Part shown: one piece after another, positions 12,313-26,365 of the stretch | How positions within the stretch are numbered: the stretch's first letter is position 1 | How the letters are laid out: each line of letters begins with the position of its first letter | From: Pipra filicauda | Taxonomy: Eukaryota > Chordata > Aves > Passeriformes > Pipridae | Length of the DNA: 64,000 nt | Direction of reading: 5' to 3' | Assembly: GCF_003945595.2 (NCBI RefSeq) | Contig: NW_024104620.1 | Coordinates: forward strand, 2,514,501-2,578,500 | Position numbers and translations under genes: made by a program | Notes under the pieces: generated by a model | What the model saw: the letters and a program-made list of their open reading frames with translations, nothing else | Told to the model about the DNA's origin: nothing | Databases searched by the model: none

Positions 12313-15300
12313 CAGATACAGATATTACAGATATAGGTAAAAATCTGTAGGTCAGAATTTCAGTGCAATTCAGCTGGGCTAAACTGACTGCAGGAGGTAA
12401 ATTGGAAAACAGTAGCAGAAGATTTTATCACAATATTTGGAGGAATATTCAAGTCTTATAATAAGTTACCATTATGTTGGGGTTATTTAATATTAATTTT
12501 TTCTTTTAAAAATGCTGCTATTTTGAAAACTTCTTTTTTTTGTTGTTGTGAGTTCCAGCTCTTTGTCTCCCATGCATTCTTTTGGCCCTGAAGCAGGATT
12601 CTGTGCTGGTTTGGATCCAGCAGAAACATTAATAGTGTCAGATCTTTTACCTTCCTTCCCTCTTTTCCTTCCATCCTGAAGGTTTTTAAGTACAGTATTT
12701 CCTCTCCAACTTCCTTATCAGCAAACCATATGCAGTGCTAATCATGAAAGCTGTGTTATCACCTCCACTCTTCCAATGACAGCTCTAACAGAAATCAGCT
12801 TTAAATCAATTACAGCATCAATCAACCTCCTTGCACTCCAAATTCAACAGGACCTTGTGTTTGAAAATATCCACTGGAAAGAGGGGCTGACAATATGCAG
12901 AGCTGACTATCTTCTTTCTCTCAGTGGCAATGTCTTTTTATCATAATGATAAGCCATGACACTTGAAATAAAAGTGTTGGAAATCTGAACATCACAGCCT
13001 GAACAATGTTAGTGTCTCAGGACATTTAAAATGAAAAAAACCTCAAATCAAAGCCTAATGCTGCCTGTTTTATCTTCTGTGCTTCTTCCTGTCAGGTGAA
13101 ATAAAAGCACAAATCCATAGGAATACACAAGGAGTACGAAATGCTCTTGCTTTCCCTGGGCACCTCTCGCTGCCCTGCGCTGAAGGTAATTGCTGTTGAG
13201 TCAGAAATTGCTGAGAAATAAGAGAAGCAGCTCCAAAAAGTAAGTGCAATTGTAGGCATAACACAGAGGTGACAGGGTCTGTCTCTGAATGTGCCCTACT
13301 GCAAGCCAGTGTCCTCTCACTTGTCCTTTCAAATCTGGCTAAAAAAAGGGGTTATTTTCCGTTAGATTTTTTTTTTCTATTTCCAGTACATAAATAACAC
13401 TTTCTACATTGAAGTGTATATTTACTATTTGCATCTTAAGTTCCTATTTCACTGAAATTCTGGCTCTGTATTTTTTCATTAGTAAGATGTATGTATCAAC
13501 AAATAATTTTGACTTGCACACCCCCTACGTGTGCCACCACACCAGTGCTAGCACCGTGCTGGCTTCACTTACAATCCAAGGACTGCTGAGAAAGTTATTA
13601 GGGCTGATCATACTTCACATGACCAGAGGAATCTTTCAGTCAACCTTCAAAAATTGACTTAATGATCTACTACCTAGAGATTTTCATGTATGCAGCCCAA
13701 TGCTAAATTTTAAGCACATGTGAAAACAAATACAGTATTTAAAAATACCCTGACATATGCAGAGAGGACTATTGTCAGCTACTTTGGTTAAGGTGGGCTC
13801 AGATGTACACAAATATAAATGCAAATAATCAAAATAAATCAAGAAAGATTATGCTTCTTCCTCTTTTTGTTTACTCCAGAAGAAGTAATCAAGTTCTGGT
13901 TTGAAAACTAAAGGATATTACAGAAAAATTATTTTACTAGGTACAATTAAAAAATAGCCTTATTTCCAATTGTCAGTGAGAAATACGTGTTCTCACTAAA
14001 ACAATAATTACAGATAATTTAATTATTATTTAGAATTAGTAGGGGTTTTGCCTTTGTTTCTATTTAAGGCAGTGCACGAACCTACTCTTACGGTGGTTAG
14101 AAACACTCTTTTTAGAAATAAGAAGATAATAGTATGAAAAGAGAATTCAGTGTGACCAAATCTAATTCCCAAACTGAACTGAAGGTTTTGTAAATGTTCT
14201 CCAACATTTCATTAGAACTATTTACACATCTTTGATCTTTTTTCTTTCTGGGCTGAGTTTTAAGTGTGAAAATAGAAAGAATAGAACAGTCAAATTTAGT
14301 CAAATAGTTCAGCTGAAAGGAGTCTACAACGATCATCAAGTCCTACTGCCTGACAAATTGAGGGGTGACCAAAAATTCAAGCCTATTAGGACATTGTCTG
14401 AATGCCTCAAACACTGTCAGGCATGGGGAAAACCCTCAGCAAATACTCCAGTGATGCTTCCAAAGAAGGATAACCCTCCTTCTCATAGGAATATCCAACC
14501 ACGTGAATTTTCTGCTTTTGAGGAAATAATAAGAAATGGTCACTTTTCTTGTTAAAGCTCGTAATCTGATGGTTAGTGTGAGATTTTTCACGTGGGATAA
14601 GAAATCATATTTTGTTATATGAAATAACTTTTTTTTCTTAATTTATATATCACTTTATAAAGAGTCCACAAACTTGAGCAGTCATTTTTTGTTCATTTAA
14701 CAATCTACACTGTTTCTTGAGAAGACTTTCTCTGTTATTTTACCTCTGTGTACCTGCACTGCATCTTTAGGCACAAGTTCCATCTAAGTCAGAGGCAAAG
14801 GTAAATGTCCTGTAATAAGCAGAAAGCTATGTACCTCTAAAGAGATGCACTAGAAGATCTTATAAAGGGCATTATACCCTTGAGAAAGGCATCATTTATG
14901 GTTTGTTATCCTGGCAATCTTTCCTTAGAAATAAGTAATATTTATCAATGTAGTGAATTTAGGGCAAATCAGCAAAGCACATATCTGTGTGCTTACATTT
15001 AAGGATGTGCCCAAGTCCTTTTCTACTCAGCACCAGCCACTGACCCTCATGCAGCAAAGCACTCAGATATCTCTGCATAAACCTGAAAGCACACACGCAT
15101 TTGAGGAACTGCATCACATATTACCACCAGTTTTGCTTAAAAGCAAGTAAATTGCCTACAAAATACTTAAATCACTGCCATGCTCGTAAAAGACTCCTCT
15201 GGCTGTTCAATGTGATAAACTCTTCTCTCAGGAGTTAATAGTTTTGCTATATTTATTCAGAGCTCTAAAGATAGGGAAGTGCACAGAAGAAAGTAAAGTA

Positions 15301-15654
15301 TGAGTTATTCTGTACTGATAGCAAATGTTGCAATTTTCCTCAATTTCTACAGTCCATTCCACAATGCAATCCTCACTGGAATATGGTTAAACATTTAGCA
15401 GTTCAATGCATTTGTCACTCACTCTCTTGGCTCTGCAAAACCTGAAGAGAAACAGATAGGCCATGTGTAGGATTCACTCAACTTTGTGTGTGTGTCTCTT
15501 AGAGAGATAGTTAGTTTGGACTAGGAAAAAAGACATGCTGCCCTCCACCAAAGTCACTGACATTGATTTGGTGTTATCCTATTAGTCTTAATCCTCCCAA
15601 TAAGTAACAAGCTTTAAGAGAAAATACACAGAGGGGAGGAAAACAGGCACAACA
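12313..15654. other. Unique non-coding DNA
   Basis: No gene, RNA or mobile element that I can support. Open frames are short (up to 107 codons at 14232-14555) and are not recognised. Confidence 0.55.
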
Positions 15655-15771
15655 TGACCAGGTTGGATGAGGGTCTGAGCAACTTGGTCTACTGGAAGGT
15701 GTCCCTGCCCATGGCAGGGTGGCTGGAATGAGAGAATCTTTAAGGTCCCTTCTAACCCAAAGCATTCCAGC
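15655..15771 (+). mobile_element. CR1 LINE 3' fragment, plus orientation
   Basis: Reads GGTTGGATGAGGGTCTGAGC, then the CTGGAAGGTGTCCCTGCCCA segment, CATGGCAGGGTGG, CTTTAAGGTCCCTTCTAACC and AAAGCATTCCAG. This is the direct-strand form of the 3' end found reversed at 7354 and 39397. The terminal ATTCTATG repeat is degraded. The copy is about 115 bases and 5'-truncated. Confidence 0.92.
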
Positions 15772-17142
15772 TCATAGTTTTGAATGACAGCACAAAAATA
15801 TCAGAATGACAGTTTTATAGAAAGAAATATTCAAACATTAATTGTATACACATAAATTAGATTATGCTTGGCTCAAAGATCCTTAGTTTGCAAGTGTTAC
15901 TGTTAATTCAAAGTACATTTACTTCCAAAGATGTTTTCTTCCATCCCTACTTAGTTTTTAATACTTGGGACCATGTCTGAATTTTTTTTCTGAAGTTGTT
16001 TCTTGGTAAACCAATGGATCCTAAAAATTAAAAACAGTCTAAGGAATTTGCTTTGAAAAATTACGTCAGTAAGTTAAATAAAACAAATAAAACTGACTGC
16101 AACCACAGAATTTCCCACAGACACGACTGGGAATACAAAACTGTATTTAGTATCTGAGGTTATTGTATAGAAAGCCCTGGAGAATTCCACATTTGCAGAT
16201 CAGACAGCATTTGAATGCCACTTTCTGAAAGGCAGTTGTCACCCAGAGGTTCTCTGATATTAACAGCAAATCTCTCCTGATAGTGTGTTTTGAATCAGAA
16301 GCAAAAACGTGGTTATAGCATTTTGATCTTATGTTAAATATTCATGTATAGCCACAGGGGTGAATAGTAACTATTCTCCAATGAAAATACTTTTTGTATA
16401 TAGGTGTCAATGTGACAGGAGCCAAAGATTAATCCCTCCCTTTGGTTGCTACAGAAGCACATGGACAGGAGAGATGAGTTCTTAAAGCTCCCAAAACAGA
16501 CAGTCCAGGTTGATGGTTTCTGTTGTGCTGCCATGAACCAGAGTTAAGGTCTCAGTGCTACTGGGTGTTAAAATGTTGCATTGCTATTCCTCTTTTGTCT
16601 GTTTCAGCAACTACAGTGATCTAACACCATCTACTTTTGGAACCCTTTATTGGATTTTTTTTGAGTATTGAATTAACATGATGTTAGGTAGCTTCTTAAA
16701 TCTCTGCCTTCTAAGTCAAATAATTCAATCATGAAATAGGTTTTTTCCTCCCCTTCACTGTTTCATGTTATGTTTACACCAAATAGACCAGACTTTGCTG
16801 ATCAACCATTAGAACAAAACTGTCTTCACCCTGTTTATCTCATATAAACTTGATGAGTTAAAGGTTGATACTATGGAAAACATTATACTTTGTTTATTCT
16901 AATCCTGGATAGAGATATCTTTGCAATAAGATTTTCACAAAGTATAATGATCTGAATTCTAATTAAACCCAATATTTAAGGTGTTGTTCAATAGTGACTT
17001 GCTAATCATGGCTCTGCTACCACTAGAGAGAAAGCACACTGTAACCTAAAATTCTTTATCTCTCTGTAATTAGAATATATCCTCTCCTTTGATTCCCTGG
17101 AAGAGGTGTAGCCATTATGACACTGTGGTTTGAGTCAAAACC

Positions 17143-17270
17143 CTATACAAAGACTAAGGAGAAGAGCTGATCTATAGAGCCTGTTCTCATAGTCTCTTTG
17201 TACTGTTTATTCTCCTCAACAAGCATTTTGACCACAATCAATGTCACTGCAACACTCAACGTACCTAGAG
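17143..17270 (-). other. Possible terminal exon with one hydrophobic segment (unproven)
   Basis: On the minus strand a long pyrimidine tract (CCTTTTTTCTTTTCTCAG, ending at 17271) precedes an open frame that begins in phase 1 at 17270 and ends at a TAG just beyond 17143. The 42 or so residues include a hydrophobic stretch LSVAVTLIVV, then a charged tail KMLVEENKQYKETMRTGS, as in a single-pass membrane protein's C terminus. A minus-strand AATAAA lies near 16892, about 250 bases downstream. I do not recognise the protein, the upstream exons are not visible, and a frame of this size can occur by chance. The acceptor is seen; expression is inference. Confidence 0.18.
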
Positions 17271-20200
17271 CTGAGAAAAGAAAAAAGGTGAATGACAGTG
17301 GGCTGGTGTAGGGATTAAACTTAATTTTACCCTGAGCCTTTTGGCAGGCCCTGTCACCATGTAGTGGTGAGCAGAGATCAGACACCACTGGCCAAACCAC
17401 GGAGCAGGGCTGGAGAGGCACAGTGTGTGCAGGAGAAAAGGGATGTCACCAGGATGCCTGATCTTGGAGCTGTCACCTAACAACTTCCGAAGAGAACAAC
17501 AACCAAAGTCCCTAAAAATACCTGAGCAAGACTAAAAGGAATCTTTAAATATCTTCTGAGGTGATTTTAAACAGAATTAAATACGAGATTCTGTTCTTGG
17601 AACAGCTCATACCTCAAAGCCAACTCACTTCTATTTTGTGCCAAATAAAAGCTGTATGAATCACATAATAAAATGTTATGGCTGCTGGCACAATTAATTA
17701 GAGATGGAGGACAGCACAACTTTCACCTCAAGCAGAAGTGTCATTTTACAAGAAAAAAAGCTGTTAAAACACTGTATCCATTTCTAACTGATTCAGTACA
17801 GAAATTAGGAGATGCTAAGAAAATATTAATTTACAGGAAATTAGGAGAGAATGTATCACCGTAACATTCCCACTACATGGTAATGTTGGTAAAACCTTCT
17901 GGAGATCATACTGTGATGAAGGTGGGTCAGCACTTCGATGGCAAATCTCTTAATTTCTCTACTGCTACTTATGGCAACAAAAAAAGTGTAGCAGCATCTT
18001 CATGGACCAATTAATTCCATATATTCATTTGAGGAAAGGAAACTTCCACAGTTAATGAAGCAAGGACTGAAGTCCACCTTCATACTCTTAATTCTGAATG
18101 TTCCTTTTACACTTAGAAAAATTATACTCCTCCTAACATTTCAGGAATAAAAATGAATTCAAGAGTTATTCAGGACTGCTCAAAACTGATAACCCAGTTG
18201 AAAAAGGACACGAGTGCTTCTGCAATGGAAGCCTCACTGTGTATTTTATTTGTGGCTGTGTTCATGAAGGACAGTCTTCAGGTAACCTGAGCACATGAAG
18301 TCCATACACTACATTCTGCACTGACCTGCACTGCACAAAAAAAGCCAGGAAACCCTCTAATAATGCAGCGAAGCAACAGTTTTGAATCAGTGAGAATAAA
18401 TGTAACATTTTTCAGAGAATATTTCTATTTCTAGCACAGGTAGTACCATGACTGTCTATTGAGTACACCTACACTTCCATTTACACTGAGAGTATGACTG
18501 CATAACCTGAATGGGAATCTTGCAGTTCTTGCTGTAAGTTCTGTTTCTCTGAAGTCCTATGGATGGTTGGTTTAGGAGAAATGTGTGAATAAGGGTACTC
18601 AGTCACAAAAAAAACCAGTTAACAGTGGTCAAAACATCCCTCCTGTTCACCAAATATGATCAGTCATTGCCATCAGAAGAGGCATGGATTTAGGATCCAA
18701 GTTTTGGCAAGTGAGGATTACCCTAATCACATCCCACCCACTCTAAACAAAATGAACAGTCACTCCAAGCAATAAATCATTGTGTGACTGCCTGGGTGAC
18801 AGCCAAGATGTCAGTTCTAACCTCTGATGCCTGATTATGTCAATTAACACAAATAATCTTTTAGAAATACTTATACACACAATGCAATTCAGCAGTTTAG
18901 GGATCCAGTTTTGACAAAAGCAGACAATGATGACACGAGGGTTCATTTATAATCTCTCTGCACGTGCCAGTTCTAATTTCCAAAAATATCCATTTAGAAA
19001 ACCCAGAGGTTATAAATATCTATTTCAATCATATTTAATTACTAAACATGTCCTCAAAGTTTGTTTTGATTTGGTCCTTTTAAGGTTTCTCTAAAGATGG
19101 AGCAAACTATGGAATCCAGGAAACTTTCTGCAAAAAAAAGCTGTTAGTAAGTAAGACTTGTCCTAGTCTTATTTTTTTTTTGTTGTTGTTATTATGGTTT
19201 GTATGGTTTGTTAGGCAAGAGTTACGCTCGACTGACTCGATGCAAATTGCAACACTCGGCAGATACAGAGTGACACACTTCTGTCTCCACCAAACCTTAT
19301 TAACAACTGCAATCGACAAGGAGCTCTGTGTCTTAGAAATGAACCTTAACTAGCTTTCCTTCTGTGATGTTTACCCACAGGGAACGAGAAAAAAATTTGT
19401 ATTCCTGGCTAGAATTTTTCCTCCTTGCGTGCAAGAGGAACCAAAGTTTCCCCTAGGTATACATCCCTCTATGTTTATGAACAGATGTAGGAAGGAAGCG
19501 TAGTTTATGGTATACTAGTTTTAAATTGACTCATTTGTGATTTCATTAAAATGCAGAATAAATTTCATATCCCCAGGCAATATTTTCCACAGAATTCTTT
19601 AGGTTAAGATTTTCTATTTCTCAGAAAAGCAAAAGAGATTTTCTGAAGGCTTGCTGATTTTATATACTATTAAAACTGCTGTTCAAAGAGAAAAGGAGAA
19701 AAGAAAAAATTTTATTCTTCAATATTCTTCATTATTTCTTAAAACAGCATACATTTCATGAACCTGAGAAACCTAACCTGAGAAAGTTAGAGAGCCTCCC
19801 CTTGCTGAGCACCTGTGTAAAATTCACACAGAGTAAATGCCTTTGCATATGTTCCACTTTGGACTTCTCTGCCTTTTTCTGTCTTTTTGCTAAAAGTATT
19901 TATTCTGGATTAGATTAACTTGATTTTTATGCAATAAAAACTGACAGACAGAACTGTTGGTATGAAGGTATATAGAGCAAAAAACTACAACATTGCCTCC
20001 TTCATCTCAGGAGTCTGCAAAATACTATGAAAATGAGCAACAGTCCTTGAAAAGGTGATTTCATTATGATGATGGAAATTATGTTATCAGTGACCACCAC
20101 GGAACTATCACTTTATTTTTAAAAATATGGAACAGCAACATTTTCTCATTACCATTACCTTTAATGAGGCAAATACCTGCATTCTGGATAGTGGCAGGAA

Positions 20201-23200
20201 CTCGTAGGGAAACACTGCTCTGAACTGATCACCACTTTCATACCTAAGAAGGTGCCACAGGACATTTTGCTTGCACACAGGTGCAGGATCACTGACCAAC
20301 AGCCACACCTTGTTTCTGAAGGAAGCAGCTTCTCGTGAAATCAAAACCATGCCTTGCTTTACTTTCCTCCATGACCTTAAAATCCTGAGTGGCAGGCTGA
20401 GGGCACACATTCAATGATGTTTAGCTAAGGCAGTATGGAAATGAAGAAAAGTAGTGTATGAGATGATAAACCCTTTCCCTTGCACTCAAAACCTAGAAAT
20501 TTAGGTCAAAAGTGACTGTAAATAATTATAAAGCACAGCAAATCTCCTACAGAGGAACTTGTGAACATTTCCTAAATTCTAAGATTGACCAAAAAAAAGG
20601 CTCTATAGTTTAGCATTCTACATTCTATATAAAATTTAGTCTTACAAAGTACTTTGATGATCAACAATAAACTTTGATGAATGATAAAAAGTATCAATAT
20701 GCTTCTGGTTAAATATTCATTAGGGCCAGATAATTTTTATCTTTAATGACATTTCTAATAATGCCATTCAGGTACATTAGTGACCCTATATGCCATCCTC
20801 AGACAATGTTTGAACTGAGGCTTGAGAATCTGGCACGTGTGGTCTGCATCTGAGATGCCAAGATGAAAAATCATTTCAAAATTTTGTCATGGGAGATTTA
20901 GTCACAACCAATTATAGTGAGGTTTTACACAGGCAGTAAAAGATAACTCCAGACTTGTACTGCAGGTGATCAAGGGATATTATTATTTGAAAATATATCC
21001 TTTTCTACAGTTGCAACCACAGTAATTAACTGAGGTAGTGACAGGCAGATATTCTTGATGGAGCAACCAAGTCTCACAGCAGAGGGTTTGGATTCCTTCA
21101 GCTGCCAGCTTATATTGGACTCCTGGTATTAACTATTTCTGGCTTAACTCTTCCTGACTGTAGTATTCCTTATAAACTACAAAGTACCAAACTGTTGAAT
21201 ATATGGGAAGTGAGAACTCAGTCTAATTCAAACATCTTATTAATAGCTGGACTTTTAGCTCAGGAATTGCTCACCAAGTGTATGAATTGTCTCTCAGGTA
21301 GGAGACATTGTATAAAAGTTATCTGAACTTTCTTCTGGTCAGTAAAGCCATAGGGCAAAAATGCAATACAGTATTTATTCTACTACACTTATAGTGAAGA
21401 TGTAATAGAAATGTAGGGGGAAAACAATTAAAAGTTCCTTTATTTTTCCATAGAGTTTCCACCTTACAGATCCACCATTACAGCTATTATTCTGTGAACA
21501 AAGAATGAAATCTAGTTTTGAAAGTTTAATTGAAGTTTTTGGCTTTGTGACAGAACCAGTTCAGATCTGTTTGCTTCAAATAATCTTACTGCTCCTTCTG
21601 CAGTCCTTGTATTTGAAAAACAGCAGCCACGTAAATGATGTAACAGATTCTACCACTAAAACTTACTCAGAGATTAAAGGTTTTAACACAAATGACACAC
21701 TGCTTGGACTCACACACTCTTACAAAAAGTGAAGTAATTTTTGTGTAGTATTTTTCAGTAGCACAGGGTGTTTATTTATAAACTGGCTATTTGAAAATCC
21801 TGACACTTAGATTGCTGCAAACTATTCAGTAAGGACAAGAGAAACAAAGACTAAAGGATTAGGTAGGTCATGAAACTGGTTCAGAGTTCTCTCTCCAATT
21901 AATGTGATCTGCTGGGAGTCTTGAACTCCTCTAAAAATTGGAATTCAGGAAGAAACATGTAGCATGACCTAAGTACCTGTGACTGGCCTGATTTAAACTG
22001 CAAGAGCTATGGGGACAGCCAGACAAATACTTTTCTCTCCTGCATAATACAGGAAAGAAGTAATGTAAAAGAAGGCAGCATTTCCCAAGTGGCCACCAGA
22101 AGGTAAGTGCTGCAACTGAGGTTTTTATTAATTCTGTCTTAACTGCTTATCCTCTGAAAAGCCATTTCTCTCAGAAAGAGATGAACACCTCATTGCAAAG
22201 TTAGCCAGAGAGGCAAATGTAGGGACCCACTGGGAACCTGAGGCTGGAAATAGAAAGCAATGTCACTAAGCAATAAGTCCTATTTACTACATTAGGAGAT
22301 TTTCCATCATTTTGGTTTTGTGCTGAAAAACTGTAAGTGCAGGAAAAAGCCAGTCTCAAAAAACCTTAATTTACAAATAGCCTTATGCTCTAGCAGGGGT
22401 GGGGGGAAATAGATGTGTTCCACTTGATTAGGTTAGAACTGCTCTGAGAACAATATAATGGAGTAGGAAACAACTATGGGGTACAGAGAGATGCAGGGAG
22501 GGCAATATCACTCCTTGGATATCAGCTTCCAGTTTCAGCTCAAGTCCATATATTTCTTCTCATGAATAAGTACATATCTCTACTAATTTGTCTACTTAAC
22601 TGAACAAATTCAGAATGGATGTTATACCAGGTATTTCAAGAGTATATAAGACTAAATTTGGCCAAAGACATCCTCTGGAGCACATCCAGGGATCTCAGTT
22701 TCTCTCTGTGCTTGCAAACATGGAAATTCTTGTGCAATTAATTTTTATGTATTAGTGCACTGTTCACTTACAGATCCTAAAGGGTTGATTAAAGATTTGT
22801 TGCTTTCACCAAGTTTCAGCTCTGATTACTTACACTGAAAGTATGTGAAGACTAAATATCTATAGGCAGAATCTGCCTGTCTAATAAGCAGATTAATGCA
22901 CATCAACTTTGATGAAGGATCCCATTGTACCAGTGGACCTTCCCTGGGATGACACCTCAGACTGTTCTTTATATAAAGGAAGGCTTTAGAGGAGGGCAGA
23001 TATGGGAGAATCTGTTTGGCCTCAATCAACCTCAACTTTTGCACTGCACTTGCAAGACAAGAAGGAAGGGCTGGCTCAGTTTTTCCAGTCTTTCCAGTCC
23101 AGAGACGACACCTGTCTGGTGGTGATGGAAGAATGGGGAACAAAAAGCAAAGAGGGGGAAAAATAACACTGCATCATTTGCATGGGTGTATGGAAAATGC

Positions 23201-26200
23201 TATATGGAAAAAGCAAAGGACTTTTAAAGAAAGTAAGCTCTAAAGTGTAGCAAAATATGTAGTAAATATGTGTGAATTTTTGGATGTCTATATCTTGGCC
23301 AAATATGGATAGGAAGAATGAACATATTGCTGTGTATCATGGGCAGCAGCAAGAATAGAATATGTGTACTCTCAAAAAATTTTTTTAATATTTGAATTAA
23401 GAAGGTCATGGGTCACTTCTTAAAGGGATGGAGGCATAAAGGAATTTGGGAAATGCTTCTTTGATTCACTGAGCCTTTAGAGCACATCCCATGAAAGGTT
23501 GTATCATTTATATGAAATAATGAGGTTAAAAATATATTTTTCCTAATCTCTCTTTCTCCTAAATATTGGACATACTTCACAGACTGAAATATCCTAGTAT
23601 TTGGTTTAGCTCACATAACTGACACGAAAATTTCTGCAATATATTTAAATCTTAGCAGAAAGAGAAACAACTGAAAGCACGATTTGGTCTGGGAAGGTAG
23701 TAAACAATCTCAACAGTAACTGCTGCTGAGTCCTTCCAGTAACAGATATGAGGCAGAGTTTTTCCCATAACTCTCCAAAGATATTATGTTAGAATCTTTT
23801 CAACTCAAATCAATACAAGTAGTAATTTCCTACCAAATTATGAAGCTGCCTGTGACTGAACTTATCTGCCACTTGCTACATCTTATGTGGTAGAGCAGAC
23901 ATCTCTCCAGGAGCTGTGACTTCTGACATCTTTTGCTTAGAAGAGTAACAGGAAAATTGGTCTGTCTGCACAGTATTCAATCCAAAAAGCAATTTACATA
24001 ACAACAACGTAAATCATTGAATGTACTTCTAAAACAGAAAGGGCACTTGCAAACAAAGTATTCAGCAGCATTTCTATTTCAGTTATAAACAACAAAAAAA
24101 AAATACCATAGGCATGGAAATGGATGGCAATTCTCTGTCGTTCTCCATCCTTGGCCTATTTTGAAACATTAGATAAGACATCAGGAAACCATTTTGAGGG
24201 ATGGTGAACATTTCCACCTCAGGACTTATATAATACTATTTTCTTAAATATTTCATCTGCCTTGTCTTGTGCCTTCTTAGTTGGAATGTTCTTTATTAGC
24301 CTTCACATAACAAGACTGAGTGCCAAAAATACAAGCACTCTAAATGCTCAGGATATTTCTTTTGAAAATGGTAAGTATAATTGAATACTACTTGCCTGAG
24401 GAGATTAGAGTTGCAATATGTCTTATATATCCTAGTTGATTGGATAATATACTTAATGGAACATACCTGGGAAGATGAACTGCTTATCTGGTCGTAGCAT
24501 ATGTCTGCAGGAAAATTAAGACACTTGACATTTTTTCCTCCCCAACTGATAGTTCTTGATAATTCACTTGTTTGTTCTTTTGCATATAGTAACTGTTTTA
24601 TGGAGCCTTTTACACCCACTCATCAAGAGGAAAATGGGGAAAGTAGTAGCAAGCAAGCATCTTTGAGCTCCCCCAACCCCTTCACCAGGAGATTTTCATG
24701 GATTAAGTAGCTAATCAGACCCCCTTCTGCACAGGCCATGCTCTGTGAAAGGGCTGTGTCACGAAAAGTCAGAGCCCAGTGAGAGCAGTCAGCCTTGCAA
24801 AGGGTATGGCCTGAAATTTTAGCTCTTAACAAAACAATCAAGCACCCTGGGATGAATTAAAATCAGATACCTCCTTTACCCCACAACTCTCTTCTGTTTG
24901 TCAGTCATTGCCAGAGAGACACCTCATACACACTCCAACTAAGACTTCTTAATCCACCAACAATACCCGAGTTCGTGGTTACAGGAACGTGCTTCACAGG
25001 GAGAAACAGAAAACTAGACATTTTCCCAGCCCTGGACTCAGACTGGTGTTTATAATCTCTTTCTCCTCGTTTCAACTGGGAATAAGGACATTCAAGTGTG
25101 AGGTTCACTCATTTCTGCCACACTTGTGCTCTAGCAAACAACTGTGTCCATAACTGAAAATCTCAGCTACAGGTCAAAACATATCCTACCAAAAACATCT
25201 TCTCTGTACAGAAAGCCTCGCAATTTAGTCCTCACTGTGTCACTTGAGAAGTGTTATGCAGGTACCATGGCAGTATTTTTATTTGGTGGCATATCCCAAA
25301 CATGTCACAGATCAGGTGACGAAGGGACCATGGCCATGTGGCCCTTTAATTAGTGACTATCCATACATTCATTTCCACCTTAGCTGATTTCAGCAGCACC
25401 CACAAATCAGCAATTGGAGGCTGGTCCTCAGCAACCATTTAATCAAGGAAAGCGGGATAACTCTACCTAACACATCAAACCAGAATCACACAGCAGTGGG
25501 GCTGGTCACATGGGCAAGGGAAGCCTCTGATGGGGATAATAGAAGGGGAGGACATTCCCTCACAGGAGGCCATAAAACACCCAACAAACCAGTCTCCTCC
25601 TGCCTATGGCCAGCAGACAAAGTACAGGTAAAAACGATTGAGATATCCAGCATTTTCTTTTCCCTTGCAGGCTCTCCTTTGCTGATCTTTGCCTGTCTCA
25701 GGAAGAACATTGGCAAAGAGTTCCAGGCACGAGTATTTTATTTTGTGATCCTTCTTTTCAGCAAATGCTTTACTGAACAGAGATGAGAGCTATTGTTCCA
25801 TGAAGGGGTGTAATCAACCTCTGCACTTACTTTGAGTCATTACATCCCAGAGCTTTACTGAAAAACTAGGAACAAACTCAGCCATTGGGAATGGCCCAGA
25901 AGGTGGAAATGGTCCTGGGAAGGCCAATATTTGCTTTGAGAAGGGATTTTAGTCCCAAGTAATCAGAGTGGGGTCCAGCTTGGAATTAAAGCTTCAGTCT
26001 GGTGGATTTATGTGGAAGCTCATGGAGCTGCAGAGTAAAGGCTGTGCCCTGTTTGGCTCTGAAAAGTCAGCAGGTGGGTACTCATTAATAGCATGGCTCT
26101 CTCCCAGGCTATAAAGGCAGCACTTGTCATGAACTGAGGTAAGAAACTTGCAGACACAATAAACACCATTTTTGAAGCCATTTGGCTGAGTCATGGTCAA

Positions 26201-26308
26201 AGTCAAGAAAATGGTCATGTGAAAAAAGGGTTTACAAATCTTCAAAACTCCTGAACATTCTTTGGTGCATTTTGCTGTACCACATGTAAATCCTAAACTG
26301 CCTATGCC

Positions 26309-26365
26309 TCTAAGGGTCAGAGAGGAAGGCAGAATTCCAGTCTCCCACTTTCAGTACTCTACAGA
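26309..26365 (-). mobile_element. Probable ancient tRNA-derived SINE (MIR/CORE-SINE type) fragment
   Basis: The plus strand contains AGGGTCAGAGAGGAAGGCAG followed by AATTCCAGTCTCCCACTTTC and AGTACTCTA. This resembles the reverse complement of the tRNA-related head of amniote MIR/CORE-SINEs, where GGTCA, a GGCAGA segment, CCAGGTCTCC and GTGCTCTA occur in that order. The match is short and diverged, so the call is tentative. Confidence 0.35.
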
